Source: Bacillota bacterium (GTDB lineage Bacteria; Bacillota; Bacilli; Alicyclobacillales; SLC66). From it: a stretch of DNA of 55,685 bases. Under the pieces are notes generated by a model that worked only from the letters and a program-made list of their open reading frames with translations, made no database searches and was not told where the DNA came from. A program made the translations under genes and the position numbers. This document shows, one piece after another, positions 28,461-37,189 of this stretch; position 1 is the stretch's first letter; each line of letters opens with the position of its first letter. The DNA is taken from assembly GCA_021828865.1 (NCBI GenBank), contig JAJZCW010000021.1, positions 1 through 55,685 of the forward strand, read 5' to 3'.

Positions 28461-29672
28461 TCACTTGGTTGCCGAAAATGCATACGTCCGTGGGGTTTCT
28501 GTAATTTGGTCGGTGTATTTTAATCCTGATCCTGTGTTCATCACGAGTACTGTTTCGTCAGGGCGAATCCAGCCTTGATCCCGTAATTTGCGAACACCGG
28601 CGATTCCGGCTGCTCCCTCGGGGCTTGCATGAAGGCCGTCTCTTCTCACTACATTTTTTCGTTCTGCATGGATGGATTCATCATCTACACTAATGGCAAT
28701 GCCATCAGTCTCACGCAAGACATCAAGGATCAAGAAGTCGCCAAGCGCTTTTGGAACGCGCATGCCAAATGCGATAGTGTGCGGGTCTTGCCACTCTTTG
28801 GAGAAGCGTTCCCCTTTTTGATAGGCTTCTACGAGTGGGGCGCAACCATCGGCTTGAACGATGGCAAAGCGAGGCATGCGTTTTTCCATCCAGCCCAGTT
28901 CCTGTAGTTCCAACAGGGCTTTGTAGATACCTACCACGCCCGCGCCACCACCTGTCGGGTAAACGATGACATCGGGAACGGACCAAGAAAATTGTTCTGC
29001 GATTTCAAAGCCCATGGTTTTTTTGCCTTCGAGCCGGTAGGGCTCTTTCAGTGTGGAAACATCGTACCAGTTGTCGGTATTCACTAATTTAGGAAGGATT
29101 TTTCCCGCATCGCCAATCGTGCCTTCGATTACGTAGAGATTGGCTCCGGCTATTAAGCACTCTTTTTGTGGTGTGATGGGTGCAGAATTGGGCATCACCA
29201 CAGTGATGTCGATGCCGGCTTTTGCGGCATAAAGAGCCCAAGCTGCGCCGGCGTTACCATTTGTTGGGATGCCAATAGCACTGACGCCCATTTCTTTCGC
29301 CTTGGAGATGCCAATAGAAGCGCCTCGCGCTTTGAATGTTCCTGAAGGCAGTACGCCTTCATCCTTAGCATAGAGACGGGTCATGTTCATGCTTGCGCCT
29401 GTTTCTGACAGTGGTACGATGGGGGTGAATGGTTCATTGAACGATACAATATTTGCAGGATCATGCACAGGCAGTAATTCATGGTATCTCCAGAAATTTT
29501 GCGGTCTGCTTATGAGGGAATCGCGATCGATGCTTTTTTTCATAGATGTAAGGTCATAACGAACAAATAGTGGGTAACCACAAGATTCGCAAACTTGAAT
29601 GATACTGTCCGCTTTGTATTCTTTGCCGCAGAATGAGCATTGCAAGTGCGATATAAAACTATATGGGCTCAA
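28461..29672 (-). CDS. Threonine-synthase-like PLP enzyme with N-terminal zinc ribbon
   Basis: A fold-type II PLP enzyme of 403 aa. Residues 12-31 form a Cys4 zinc ribbon (CSFC ... CESC), as in archaeal-type threonine synthases. Lys114 in PSGTFKARGA is the Schiff base. PTNGNAGAAWALYA binds the phosphate, and YPTGGGAGVVGIYKA is the glycine loop. The start is TTG 29672, 8 bases after GGAGG. Threonine synthase is the default call, but neither thrB nor hom is present. Instead it heads an operon with an aldehyde dehydrogenase and an omega-aminotransferase, so a paralogue with another substrate (for example a cysteate-synthase-like beta-replacement) is possible. Confidence 0.85.
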   Translation of the reverse strand: MSPYSFISHLQCSFCGKEYKADSIIQVCESCGYPLFVRYDLTSMKKSIDRDSLISRPQNFWRYHELLPVHDPANIVSFNEPFTPIVPLSETGASMNMTRLYAKDEGVLPSGTFKARGASIGISKAKEMGVSAIGIPTNGNAGAAWALYAAKAGIDITVVMPNSAPITPQKECLIAGANLYVIEGTIGDAGKILPKLVNTDNWYDVSTLKEPYRLEGKKTMGFEIAEQFSWSVPDVIVYPTGGGAGVVGIYKALLELQELGWMEKRMPRFAIVQADGCAPLVEAYQKGERFSKEWQDPHTIAFGMRVPKALGDFLILDVLRETDGIAISVDDESIHAERKNVVRRDGLHASPEGAAGIAGVRKLRDQGWIRPDETVLVMNTGSGLKYTDQITETPRTYAFSATK

Positions 29673-29798
29673 TGGGGCACCTCCGGATTGGTTTAACAAC
29701 TGCCACAGATATCATAACTGTCTGAATTATATTGGGGAAGATTTAAAATTAGCTTTATATGGGTTGATATTTTATTAATAATGCAGGAGGTACCGGAA

Positions 29799-30611
29799 TT
29801 GCGGGAAATACTGGACAAAGCCATCCAATTTGCTGCGAGTATGCATGAAGGACAGTATCGAAAGGGAACAAGGATCCCCTATATATCCCATCCCTATGCG
29901 GTGGCGATGTTACTTTTGTCCTATGGATATCGCGCTGAACTCGTGATTGCAGGATTGCTTCATGATGTGCTTGAAGATACTTCGGCTACTTACGATGAGG
30001 TGGTTCAGTTATTTGGGGTGCAAGTGGCCCAGTTGGTGGATGCTGCCTCTGAGCCTGATAAGTCACTATTATGGAAAGAACGCAAGGATCATACACTGGA
30101 AACATTAAAAGTGGCTCCCATGGATGTAAAGGTACTGGTGTGCGCGGACAAACTGCACAATCTGCGCAGCATCTTGGCTGATTTAGAAACGATTGGTGAG
30201 GCGGTTTGGGGTAGGTTTCATTCTGGAGTAAAACACTCGGGTAGTGAGGCGCAAATCTGGTATTACACAGGAATACTTCACAGTCTGTATGCCAATCTAC
30301 CGTATGAACGGGATATGCCGATTTTTTCCGCTTATCGAAAAGAGGTGCTGATGCTTCGCCGCTGGGGGAAAAAAGTGATGGATGTTGAATCGTCTTTTGG
30401 CGGAGATGAAGCACTGCATTGGATTTTTCACTATATCGAAAGCGCCTATCGCGAGACGGGAGAAATTCCTAGTGATCTGAATGCGGATGATTTGCAGGCG
30501 GGGCTCTATGTGCTTTCAAACGTTGGCATACAGGACTGGGGAACCAATGACCGGTTGGAACGCGCATTGTTAGGGCATATTCGCAAAAGGACAGTGAGAC
30601 AGATTGAGTGA
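29799..30611 (+). CDS. HD-domain phosphohydrolase (RelA/SpoT hydrolase-like, Mesh1 group)
   Basis: A 270-aa protein starting at TTG 29799, because AGGAGG lies at 29785-29790, 8 bases away. An ATG at 29781 is in frame but has no site upstream. The metal-binding pattern of RelA/SpoT hydrolase domains is present: His31 in SHPYAVA, His55-Asp56 and Glu59-Asp60 in LLHDVLED, and Asp in ADKLHNLRS. No synthetase or regulatory domain follows; the C-terminal ~100 residues are unassigned. Likely to hydrolyse (p)ppGpp or a related nucleotide. Alone and divergent from the threonine-synthase-like operon. Confidence 0.82.
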   Translation: MREILDKAIQFAASMHEGQYRKGTRIPYISHPYAVAMLLLSYGYRAELVIAGLLHDVLEDTSATYDEVVQLFGVQVAQLVDAASEPDKSLLWKERKDHTLETLKVAPMDVKVLVCADKLHNLRSILADLETIGEAVWGRFHSGVKHSGSEAQIWYYTGILHSLYANLPYERDMPIFSAYRKEVLMLRRWGKKVMDVESSFGGDEALHWIFHYIESAYRETGEIPSDLNADDLQAGLYVLSNVGIQDWGTNDRLERALLGHIRKRTVRQIE

Positions 30612-30633
30612 AAATGAGATCGTGCGCTGACTT

Positions 30634-31956
30634 TTATCGCGATAAAGTTGGCTGATTAAACAATATTGTCGAGATAATGTTTGAAAGCTTTTCTTCAATA
30701 TCTCCGCTGACAATGGCCACCTCTTGTTTCAACCATTCGGCCTTCTTATCCAGTTTAGGTTCAATTCCATAAGGAAATGAGAGAATTACTTTAGGAAATT
30801 GCCCGGATACCCACAGTTGTCCATAATCATTAAGATAACCCAACGCCTTGTAGACACTATCACTGGCATAAGTGCTCAAGGCGGATGTGTTTTTTGCCTC
30901 TACTATCAGTTTAACTTCCGGTCTGCCTTTTTTGATGATTTTCAATAAAACATCCGGACGACGAGAATTTCCGGTTATACCATCATAAAGATCAATGATT
31001 TTTCGATATTTAGAAGCACTTTCTTCTTTTCCAAATAAATGAGAAGGAGAACGATCGAAGGAAATCTCCGCTGTAAAGTTTGTCGACTGTATTCGTGCAA
31101 TGATTGGCAGGCCATTAGGGCGTACAACGTTGTACTTCGTATGAAATTCTCCATCTTCATGTAACAGCAATTGTTCAGTTGCGGAAATGGTCGAGATCAG
31201 TGTGTAGAGCTCAAATAGGTCATCGGTGTTTGTTTCAATTTTGGGGCGAATCCATCCCTTGGACAAAAGTTGTTTCAAGCTATTAATATTGGGATAGAGA
31301 ACGGTATTTTCAAATTCTAACCAAAGTTCTGCAAGCCGATAATAAACTTTTCTTTTATGACGATAAGCTGCATGCACCATCACCGCAGTTGGATAATGAG
31401 GAACCGATATATCTCTCAGATAGGGTGAATGTAGTAATTGAATTGAAGTTCTGATCACATCGTTGATTTGAATCCCAATTGACTGGTGACTTGAAGGGTT
31501 TTGAGATGAATAAACAATATTTGAAAGTTGTTTTAAGTAGAAAACGAGCAATCTATTCTCTTGCGTATTGTAATCTTTCTCGGGATTTTAAGTCACAAAC
31601 ACAAATGGGTTCCCACTAGATACTCTTCTTCGAAACGTATCATGCCAAAGGATGTTTCCTTGTATTCGATCACTGATGACAGCTTGCTTATTCATAGACC
31701 ATGCCATGGAATGAATGTATTCAGGAAGTTCGTTTACCAGATAACCCCAAGCGCCTTTGGTATTAGCTATGTGATAGAGCCTGGCTAACCACCTGATATC
31801 TTCGCCTGTGAATTTTGTCAATAACAATAAAAATGGATAAAGACTGTTATTTTCTATGGAGATGGTTGAGTCCCATTGAGCATCAAGTCTTCCAAATAGG
31901 TACCTTTCTACTCTCGAAGCCCAATAGGCAGGCTGATAAACGAATGTGTTTCCCAT
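30634..31956 (-). pseudogene. PD-(D/E)xK nuclease gene (DUF2357/McrC-like) broken by an in-frame TAA
   Basis: Two open stretches lie in the same frame: codons 1-122 from ATG 31956, and a second one that continues after a single TAA at 31588-31590. The text across the stop reads GNPFVFVT-stop-NPEKDYNTQENRLLVF, which matches the conserved DTPENR-type block of DUF2357 proteins. This shows it was one gene of about 440 codons. The C-terminal part has a nuclease core: RRPDVLL, then LIVEAKNT (PD...E-x-K). As partner of the McrB-like ATPase upstream it would be the cutting subunit. The ATG overlaps the McrB stop by one base (TAATG). It is either inactivated, or the TAA is read through, restarted or a base error. 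Confidence 0.75.
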
Positions 31957-33812
31957 TAAAATTCCCCAGCTAAAACGCCTGTCCAGGCAGCGATACTTTG
32001 GTCCACTAAGGAGTATTCTGGAGTTGATTTGTCGATTCCCAAAGCTGTAACAATGACTAGTACAATGTTGTCATGCATCCGTCTCCGACCTTCAAATTGT
32101 GGGTAGAGATACATACCGAATGATTCCAAAAGAATGGGATTGATGCTGTCCGAGGTGAATGCCGTGCCGTTGGTTGTCGTGTCACTGCGATCCTCATCAT
32201 CAGGTACTAGATGGGAAAAATAATTCATCATTGAGTCGGGAAGCAAAATGCGCTTTTCTGTGTATTTGAGAATACTAATCGGAATCGCAGCCCCGAGCGC
32301 CAATCCAATCGATGCTAGCCCCCTGCAAAAGATACTTTCTAATACTTCCTCTACATGGTTCCTTTGGGGATAAGGAATTTCGTGATTATCCAGCCAGTTT
32401 GAAATAATTTTCTTCATTTCTTTATTCGTAGGAGCTGGAATTTCAATGAATGCAAATCTTCTCATAAATGCATAGGAGAGTTGTTGGAGACTGCTCTTGT
32501 CGTACGTGTTCATCGTTCCTAACATTCGCCAATTTTTATATACGATAAAGGCGTCTTCTTCATCCGAAATGCTTGATATCATCTTTTCAGGAATGATTAC
32601 AATACGTTTTTTGATTAACGCATGATTTGTTGAATTTTCTGAAACGATATGATAGGGCAGTCCTACTTTTTTGTCAGTCAGAACTGTGAATAGCTCTCCA
32701 AATGCTTTGTCCATATCAGCACGGTTGAGTTCGTCGATGATTACCCATTTATTTGCCCTCAAGTTTTCTGTAATCAAACCAGGTTCAAATCGTAAAGTTT
32801 GTGGGTTCGATGGGTCGGGTAAATAGCCTCCTATGACATCATAATTGGTCCAAGATGAAGTGGCTGTATACGTTTCATAGCCGTTTGGGTTCATTTGCTT
32901 TGCAATCATAGTGGCCAGCGTAGTTTTTCCCGTGCCCGGTGGACCTGTTAGAATCACGTGATTTCCTGCGATCAACGCAGCTATTATTCTTTTGATTATA
33001 ATTGGTTGTACTGTAAATGGGATATCATCTTCGTTGGATGCATCAAGTATATCCACAATATCCGGATTACTTTCTCCTATCACCGATTCCTCATAGGTTA
33101 TGGTGATGAAGGAAGGGCTTATGGTGTACATGAAAAGCTTATCTTCTTTGCAGAAAAACGATATTGACCAATTCATTGGTATCGCGGCGTGTGAGACTAA
33201 CCATTCCACTAAATCAGGTGTATAAATGGTTGACAAACCATTCTTCAACAACAGGAGTGGATCGTCGATGAACTCCAGTTCTTGATGCCTGAGCAAAAAC
33301 ACAATCAGCGGAAAAGTGTTCAGCCCACAAATGCGATCTCCAAATACTGTCTCTAAATTTGTCATCCAATCGGGATGTTTTGCAACTCCCCATCTCTTGC
33401 CTTCCAGTGGTAATCCAAGTTGCAGCAAAGGGGCTTTCGGCCTACGTGGCCAGTCGCTGGGATTTGCTAACTCAGAGGCTCTCTTTAGCCCCGTTGTAAG
33501 GAAATTGGAACTTAATCTTGACGCCAATTGCCTTGTTCCTGCATCTTGTATCCATCCGAAATCCACGACTTCATAAGGCTTTCCATGTAGTTCACCCATC
33601 GTTAAGCAATCATGATAATAATTTTTGATTAAATTTCTGGCAATAGTTCCATCTGACAAATCAATGGATGCAGCAGATAAATCCCTTTCGAGACGATCAA
33701 ATGATAGGAAGGTAGCCAAGATGGAGGTCCTCTCCATTCCTGTCTTACCTTCAGTTCGTTTCATCTGCAATTGTCCATAGAACTCATTGAAAACTTCTGG
33801 AGTGAAATACAA
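31956..33812 (-). CDS. mcrB: McrB-like AAA+ NTPase of a modification-dependent-type restriction system
   Basis: A 618-aa protein. Residues ~1-265 are an uncharacterised N-terminal domain, expected to recognise DNA. Residues ~268-480 are an AAA+ motor with Walker A GPPGTGKT (290-297), Walker B WVIIDELNRAD (~356-366) and the McrB hallmark GTMNTYDKS. McrB-type motors use GTP or ATP to drive translocation and activate a McrC-type nuclease, which here is the next gene. The start at TTG 33812 is the first after an in-frame stop, with a GGAAGAAG site. It is in the same operon as a cytosine methyltransferase 24 bases upstream; in such pairs the methylase usually protects the host. Confidence 0.85.
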   Translation of the reverse strand: MYFTPEVFNEFYGQLQMKRTEGKTGMERTSILATFLSFDRLERDLSAASIDLSDGTIARNLIKNYYHDCLTMGELHGKPYEVVDFGWIQDAGTRQLASRLSSNFLTTGLKRASELANPSDWPRRPKAPLLQLGLPLEGKRWGVAKHPDWMTNLETVFGDRICGLNTFPLIVFLLRHQELEFIDDPLLLLKNGLSTIYTPDLVEWLVSHAAIPMNWSISFFCKEDKLFMYTISPSFITITYEESVIGESNPDIVDILDASNEDDIPFTVQPIIIKRIIAALIAGNHVILTGPPGTGKTTLATMIAKQMNPNGYETYTATSSWTNYDVIGGYLPDPSNPQTLRFEPGLITENLRANKWVIIDELNRADMDKAFGELFTVLTDKKVGLPYHIVSENSTNHALIKKRIVIIPEKMISSISDEEDAFIVYKNWRMLGTMNTYDKSSLQQLSYAFMRRFAFIEIPAPTNKEMKKIISNWLDNHEIPYPQRNHVEEVLESIFCRGLASIGLALGAAIPISILKYTEKRILLPDSMMNYFSHLVPDDEDRSDTTTNGTAFTSDSINPILLESFGMYLYPQFEGRRRMHDNIVLVIVTALGIDKSTPEYSLVDQSIAAWTGVLAGEF

Positions 33813-33835
33813 AGGATCATCTTCTTCCTAACCTT

Positions 33836-35008
33836 CTAAATGGGGATCGATAACTGCTCATATTGTTCCTGCTTTTTGTCATAAACAACCTCAGCATCAC
33901 TAACCCTTACAGGCACTTCTCCAAATCGTATGGATGAAAATTTACGCACTGGCTCATCTGATATTATGTCTTCACCAATAAGAACGGTCTTAAACGCGTT
34001 CGCAAAAACTTTGGCCAACCTTGGTGGCACTGCATTTCCGATCATTTCGTAAATTGCTTTTGTACTTTTTGCTTCAAAAATAAAATTATCAGGGAAACTT
34101 TGAATGCGTGCGATTTCGCGTGCTGATAAAACTCTTTTTTCAAATGGATGCCAAACCCCGGCGTTTTCAGGCTTAAAGGCTGCCGTCACTGTTCCAGCTA
34201 CTTCACTTCGGTGATAACGACGATAAAAATTAGGCCATCTGTACTTTGCCATATCATCTCTAATTCTCTTTAAGCGAGCGGGAAGTAATTCATAAGGAAT
34301 ATCCTTCCATGAACCACCTTCTGGTACCAATCCTCCAAGATACACAGCTTGAGGATTCAAATGCAAGAATTGATCATGGTTTGGGGTACCTTCTTCAATA
34401 TTTGAAATACACGTTCCTATGGATAAATCCCAATCTTCAACCACATGAGGAAACTTAAATTTACCCAGAGAATTGTCACTTAAAATGCCTACGATAAAAA
34501 CTCTCAATCTATTTTGGGGAACACCGTAATGTGACGCATTGACCAGCTTGAAGTGCACTTCATATCCCAATTCAGTGAGTTCCATACAAATATCTTCAAG
34601 CAGGTAACCGTTTTGGGTTTTTGTGGAAAGCAATCCTCGTACATTTTCAAGCAAAACGATCTTAGGGTGTAAATGAGAGATAAATTCAATGGTGTTCATG
34701 TAAAGTGTGCCACGCTTCTCTCCTACCCCTTTCCGATTGCCGGCGTTTGAAAAAGGTTGGCAGGGGAATCCGGCAATAAGGACATCTAGATCAGTAATTT
34801 TGGGGATTTCGACATCATTGACATCTGCTTCGATAATATCACCGATATTTTTTTTATAGGTTAAACATGCATCAGGGCTGATGTCGTTTGCCCAAACTAT
34901 GTCATATCCAGCATTTAAAAATCCCAGATCCATTCCACCGCAACCGCTGAACATGCTGAGAACGGTGGGACGAAAGGAGTGATGTCTTTCGTTTTTAGCT
35001 TTTTGCAT
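33836..35008 (-). CDS. DNA (cytosine-5) methyltransferase
   Basis: Methylates cytosine C5 in a specific DNA sequence using S-adenosylmethionine. The 390-aa protein has motif I FSGCGGMDLGF (residues 20-30), motif IV GFPCQPFSNAG with catalytic Cys83, motif VI LLENVRG, motif VIII QNRLRVFIVG, a target-recognition region (~240-310), then motifs IX (REIARIQSFPD) and X (IGNAVPPRLAK). A ~50-residue tail follows motif X. Start ATG 35008 is chosen because GGAGGTG is 11 bases upstream; a further in-frame ATG lies before that site. It heads the restriction operon. The target sequence cannot be predicted. Confidence 0.95.
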   Translation of the reverse strand: MQKAKNERHHSFRPTVLSMFSGCGGMDLGFLNAGYDIVWANDISPDACLTYKKNIGDIIEADVNDVEIPKITDLDVLIAGFPCQPFSNAGNRKGVGEKRGTLYMNTIEFISHLHPKIVLLENVRGLLSTKTQNGYLLEDICMELTELGYEVHFKLVNASHYGVPQNRLRVFIVGILSDNSLGKFKFPHVVEDWDLSIGTCISNIEEGTPNHDQFLHLNPQAVYLGGLVPEGGSWKDIPYELLPARLKRIRDDMAKYRWPNFYRRYHRSEVAGTVTAAFKPENAGVWHPFEKRVLSAREIARIQSFPDNFIFEAKSTKAIYEMIGNAVPPRLAKVFANAFKTVLIGEDIISDEPVRKFSSIRFGEVPVRVSDAEVVYDKKQEQYEQLSIPI

Positions 35009-35058
35009 CTCTAAAAGGCACCTCCAACATGCCATTGCCTTGAAGAATTGATACTGTC

Positions 35059-35088
35059 ATTATACTATATTTAATTAATTTTTGCGAA
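35059..35088 (-). promoter_or_regulatory. Promoter of the methyltransferase-mcrB-nuclease operon
   Basis: On the minus strand, TATAAT occupies 35064-35059, with TTCGCA (4/6 to TTGACA) at 35088-35083, spacer 18. The -35 lies inside the SOS-box palindrome, so a bound repressor would block it. Confidence 0.6.
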
Positions 35089-35098
35089 CAAGTGTTCG
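35085..35098. promoter_or_regulatory. LexA binding site (SOS box)
   Basis: CGAACAAGTGTTCG fits the Gram-positive LexA consensus CGAAC-RNRY-GTTCG without mismatch. It overlaps the -35 of the restriction operon. No other perfect copy was noticed in the window. Confidence 0.75.
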
Positions 35099-35103
35099 AA
35101 TAA

Positions 35104-35129
35104 ATGTATAATTAAATGTAATTATACAT
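35104..35129. repeat. 26-bp perfect inverted repeat, possible operator
   Basis: ATGTATAATTA (35104-35114) and TAATTATACAT (35119-35129) are exact reverse complements around a 4-base spacer. Each arm contains TATAAT, one per strand. The repeat sits 5 bases beyond the SOS box between the divergent restriction operon and lipoprotein gene, so it could be an operator or a pair of facing promoters. Confidence 0.5.
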
Positions 35130-35275
35130 GAATTTAATCTGTGCTACTCTATCGATTTATATTAATAAATCAACAAAGAACAATTTAGTAGTCAATGTGC
35201 CAATTAAACGATTTGGTAACCAAAGCTGGTTTTTTCCGTCTATTTTTTATGGAATGAAGGGGGCAATTTTAAGAC

Positions 35276-37078
35276 ATGCCACATAACAAGACGTGGGGAA
35301 TGGCGATGGCGGCACTATTCATGATGACCTTGATTGCAGGTTGTGGGGTACAGGCGAATGGTCCCATATCATCAGCAAAAACGGCAAGGAAGCTGAATAT
35401 GGTGATGGCGGTTGTTCACCAGACTCAAAATGCAGAAAGTTCTATCAACTCCGTTTCCTTCGTTAATTCGTCGCGCGGTTGGGCGGAGATTGGACAAACG
35501 ATTTTTGCTACCACTGATGGCGGGCACACTTGGCGTCGATTAGCAAAAGGCGAAGGGATCGGGAACATCGGTTTTGCTTCCAAGCAATTTGGCTGGTTAT
35601 TTACCGGAAGCAAATTAAAGGTCACGGTAGACGGAGGAAGAACATGGCATGATCAACACATTCCTCATGTGACGGGCATTCGCTTGGAGCAAGCGCAGTT
35701 TGTGGACAAAGAGCACGGATGGCTGATGGGAACGGGGCAAGGCGCTTTTATTCCCAATCCGAATCAATCGGGGAGCGGTGAAATTCCTTCCGTTCTAGTT
35801 TTCTGGTCTACGGACAATGGCGGTACAACTTGGACTCGGTTGGATGTCCCCACATCGATTGCAAACCATGAGTTTGAAGGCGAATGCGCTTATAGTTTTG
35901 TTTCGCAAAAACAGGGGTTTATGATCATGGGTAGCCAACCTGGTGCAGGTGAGCAAGGGAAATCTTTATATCAGACGATTGATGGCGGGCGGAACTGGTC
36001 ACTGGTAACCGCAACAGGGTTTAATTCGTCTGGCCCTCAAAATGGATTGCCTGGCGGTGGGTACATTGCCAGTCTTAATTTTTTGAATGCGAAAGTGGGT
36101 TGGTTATCTGAATCACGTGGACTCACCTATCTCACTACCAATGGGGGGCATACCTGGAAAGCGCTCGGAGGTTATCGTGACGACCCGATGGGGGATCTTC
36201 ATTTTCTTAACCAGAAATTTGGGTACGCAATCTACCATAACACCTTGTTGATCACTCATGATGGGGGAAGCAACTGGCAACAACTTTATCCTCGTCTCTG
36301 GCCCACTTTATTTACCGATACCCGTTTTTTCAACTCTCGGGATGGAATTTCCGTGGGCACATTAATGGATCCTGGCGCAATCCTAAAGACCATCGATGGT
36401 GGCCATACGTGGATTCAAACTGGCGATGTATCAGGGGATGTCATTGCTTTTAGCTTTTCAGACGCACGGCACGGTTGGGTCATCACAGATACATCCAATG
36501 GTACAGGATTGCAGCGAACCATTTATCGGACCTCTGATGGGGGCTTTACTTGGCAAAAGGTCATCAGTACTAGTGAAGAGAAAAATTTATATGCTTCGAT
36601 ATCGTTTGTGAATGACCTCACTGGATTTGTGCAGAGCGGGTGGGGGCATCTTTTTGTCACTCACAACGGAGGAAAAACACTCCAGATGGTGAATGGCCAA
36701 GATTCAGACGCGAGCAACATTCAGTTTATTACTCCTGTTTTTGGTGGGGAGATCATGAACCGTCATTTATATTCCACAATCGATGGTGGGAAAAAATGGC
36801 GAATTTTGTTATCTAACTATTTAACCGAAGAGTTTGATATGGTTTCAAAAAGCGAGATCGCGGTAATTGCAACAAAAGGAGCGGGAATGCGGTCAATTTT
36901 GATGACCACTTCAAACGGGGGACAGACCTGGACGAGATATGATTTTAGCAAGATCAATCCGTTAGGCGTGGTGTTTTCAGATTCGGAACACGGGTGGTTG
37001 GTGGATGATCAAAATAACTATTACTACACCACGGATGGGGGTAGTGCTTGGACGCAAATGAACCCAATCACTCCATGA
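35276..37078 (+). CDS. Lipoprotein with BNR/Ycf48-like beta-propeller repeats
   Basis: A 600-aa exported protein. The N-terminus has a basic region, hydrophobic core and lipobox LIAGC with Cys23, so it should be lipidated and held on the outer face of the membrane. The rest is a chain of about ten blades with recurring Asp-box-like T.DGG.TW motifs (TTDGGHTW, TIDGGRNW, TSDGGFTW, TTDGGSAW) and companion phrases such as FG/HGW, as in photosystem II assembly factor-like and sialidase-like propellers. No catalytic sialidase residues are recognised. A binding or scaffold role is likely. AAGGGGGC precedes the ATG. Confidence 0.85.
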   Translation: MPHNKTWGMAMAALFMMTLIAGCGVQANGPISSAKTARKLNMVMAVVHQTQNAESSINSVSFVNSSRGWAEIGQTIFATTDGGHTWRRLAKGEGIGNIGFASKQFGWLFTGSKLKVTVDGGRTWHDQHIPHVTGIRLEQAQFVDKEHGWLMGTGQGAFIPNPNQSGSGEIPSVLVFWSTDNGGTTWTRLDVPTSIANHEFEGECAYSFVSQKQGFMIMGSQPGAGEQGKSLYQTIDGGRNWSLVTATGFNSSGPQNGLPGGGYIASLNFLNAKVGWLSESRGLTYLTTNGGHTWKALGGYRDDPMGDLHFLNQKFGYAIYHNTLLITHDGGSNWQQLYPRLWPTLFTDTRFFNSRDGISVGTLMDPGAILKTIDGGHTWIQTGDVSGDVIAFSFSDARHGWVITDTSNGTGLQRTIYRTSDGGFTWQKVISTSEEKNLYASISFVNDLTGFVQSGWGHLFVTHNGGKTLQMVNGQDSDASNIQFITPVFGGEIMNRHLYSTIDGGKKWRILLSNYLTEEFDMVSKSEIAVIATKGAGMRSILMTTSNGGQTWTRYDFSKINPLGVVFSDSEHGWLVDDQNNYYYTTDGGSAWTQMNPITP

Positions 37079-37108
37079 TCCCATGTAGTACTGGTTAAAT
37101 GGCAAGGT

Positions 37109-37138
37109 TTGTTGTGAATTTCTGTTCTGTGCTATGAT
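37109..37138 (+). promoter_or_regulatory. Promoter of the fsr-like gene
   Basis: TTGTTG (37109-37114), 18-base spacer, TATGAT (37133-37138) with an upstream TG (TGC) that makes it an extended -10. Start of transcription near 37145, about 45 nt before the ATG. Confidence 0.55.
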
Positions 37139-37189
37139 CGTAGAAAATGGCTGTTGCATCTACGTTACAGCGTCTTTTAGAGAGGTATT

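Noticed and set aside
31580..31600. Phase-variable switch at the nuclease stop codon
   Set aside because: The two halves are in the same frame, and there is no long homopolymer or short tandem repeat that could slip.
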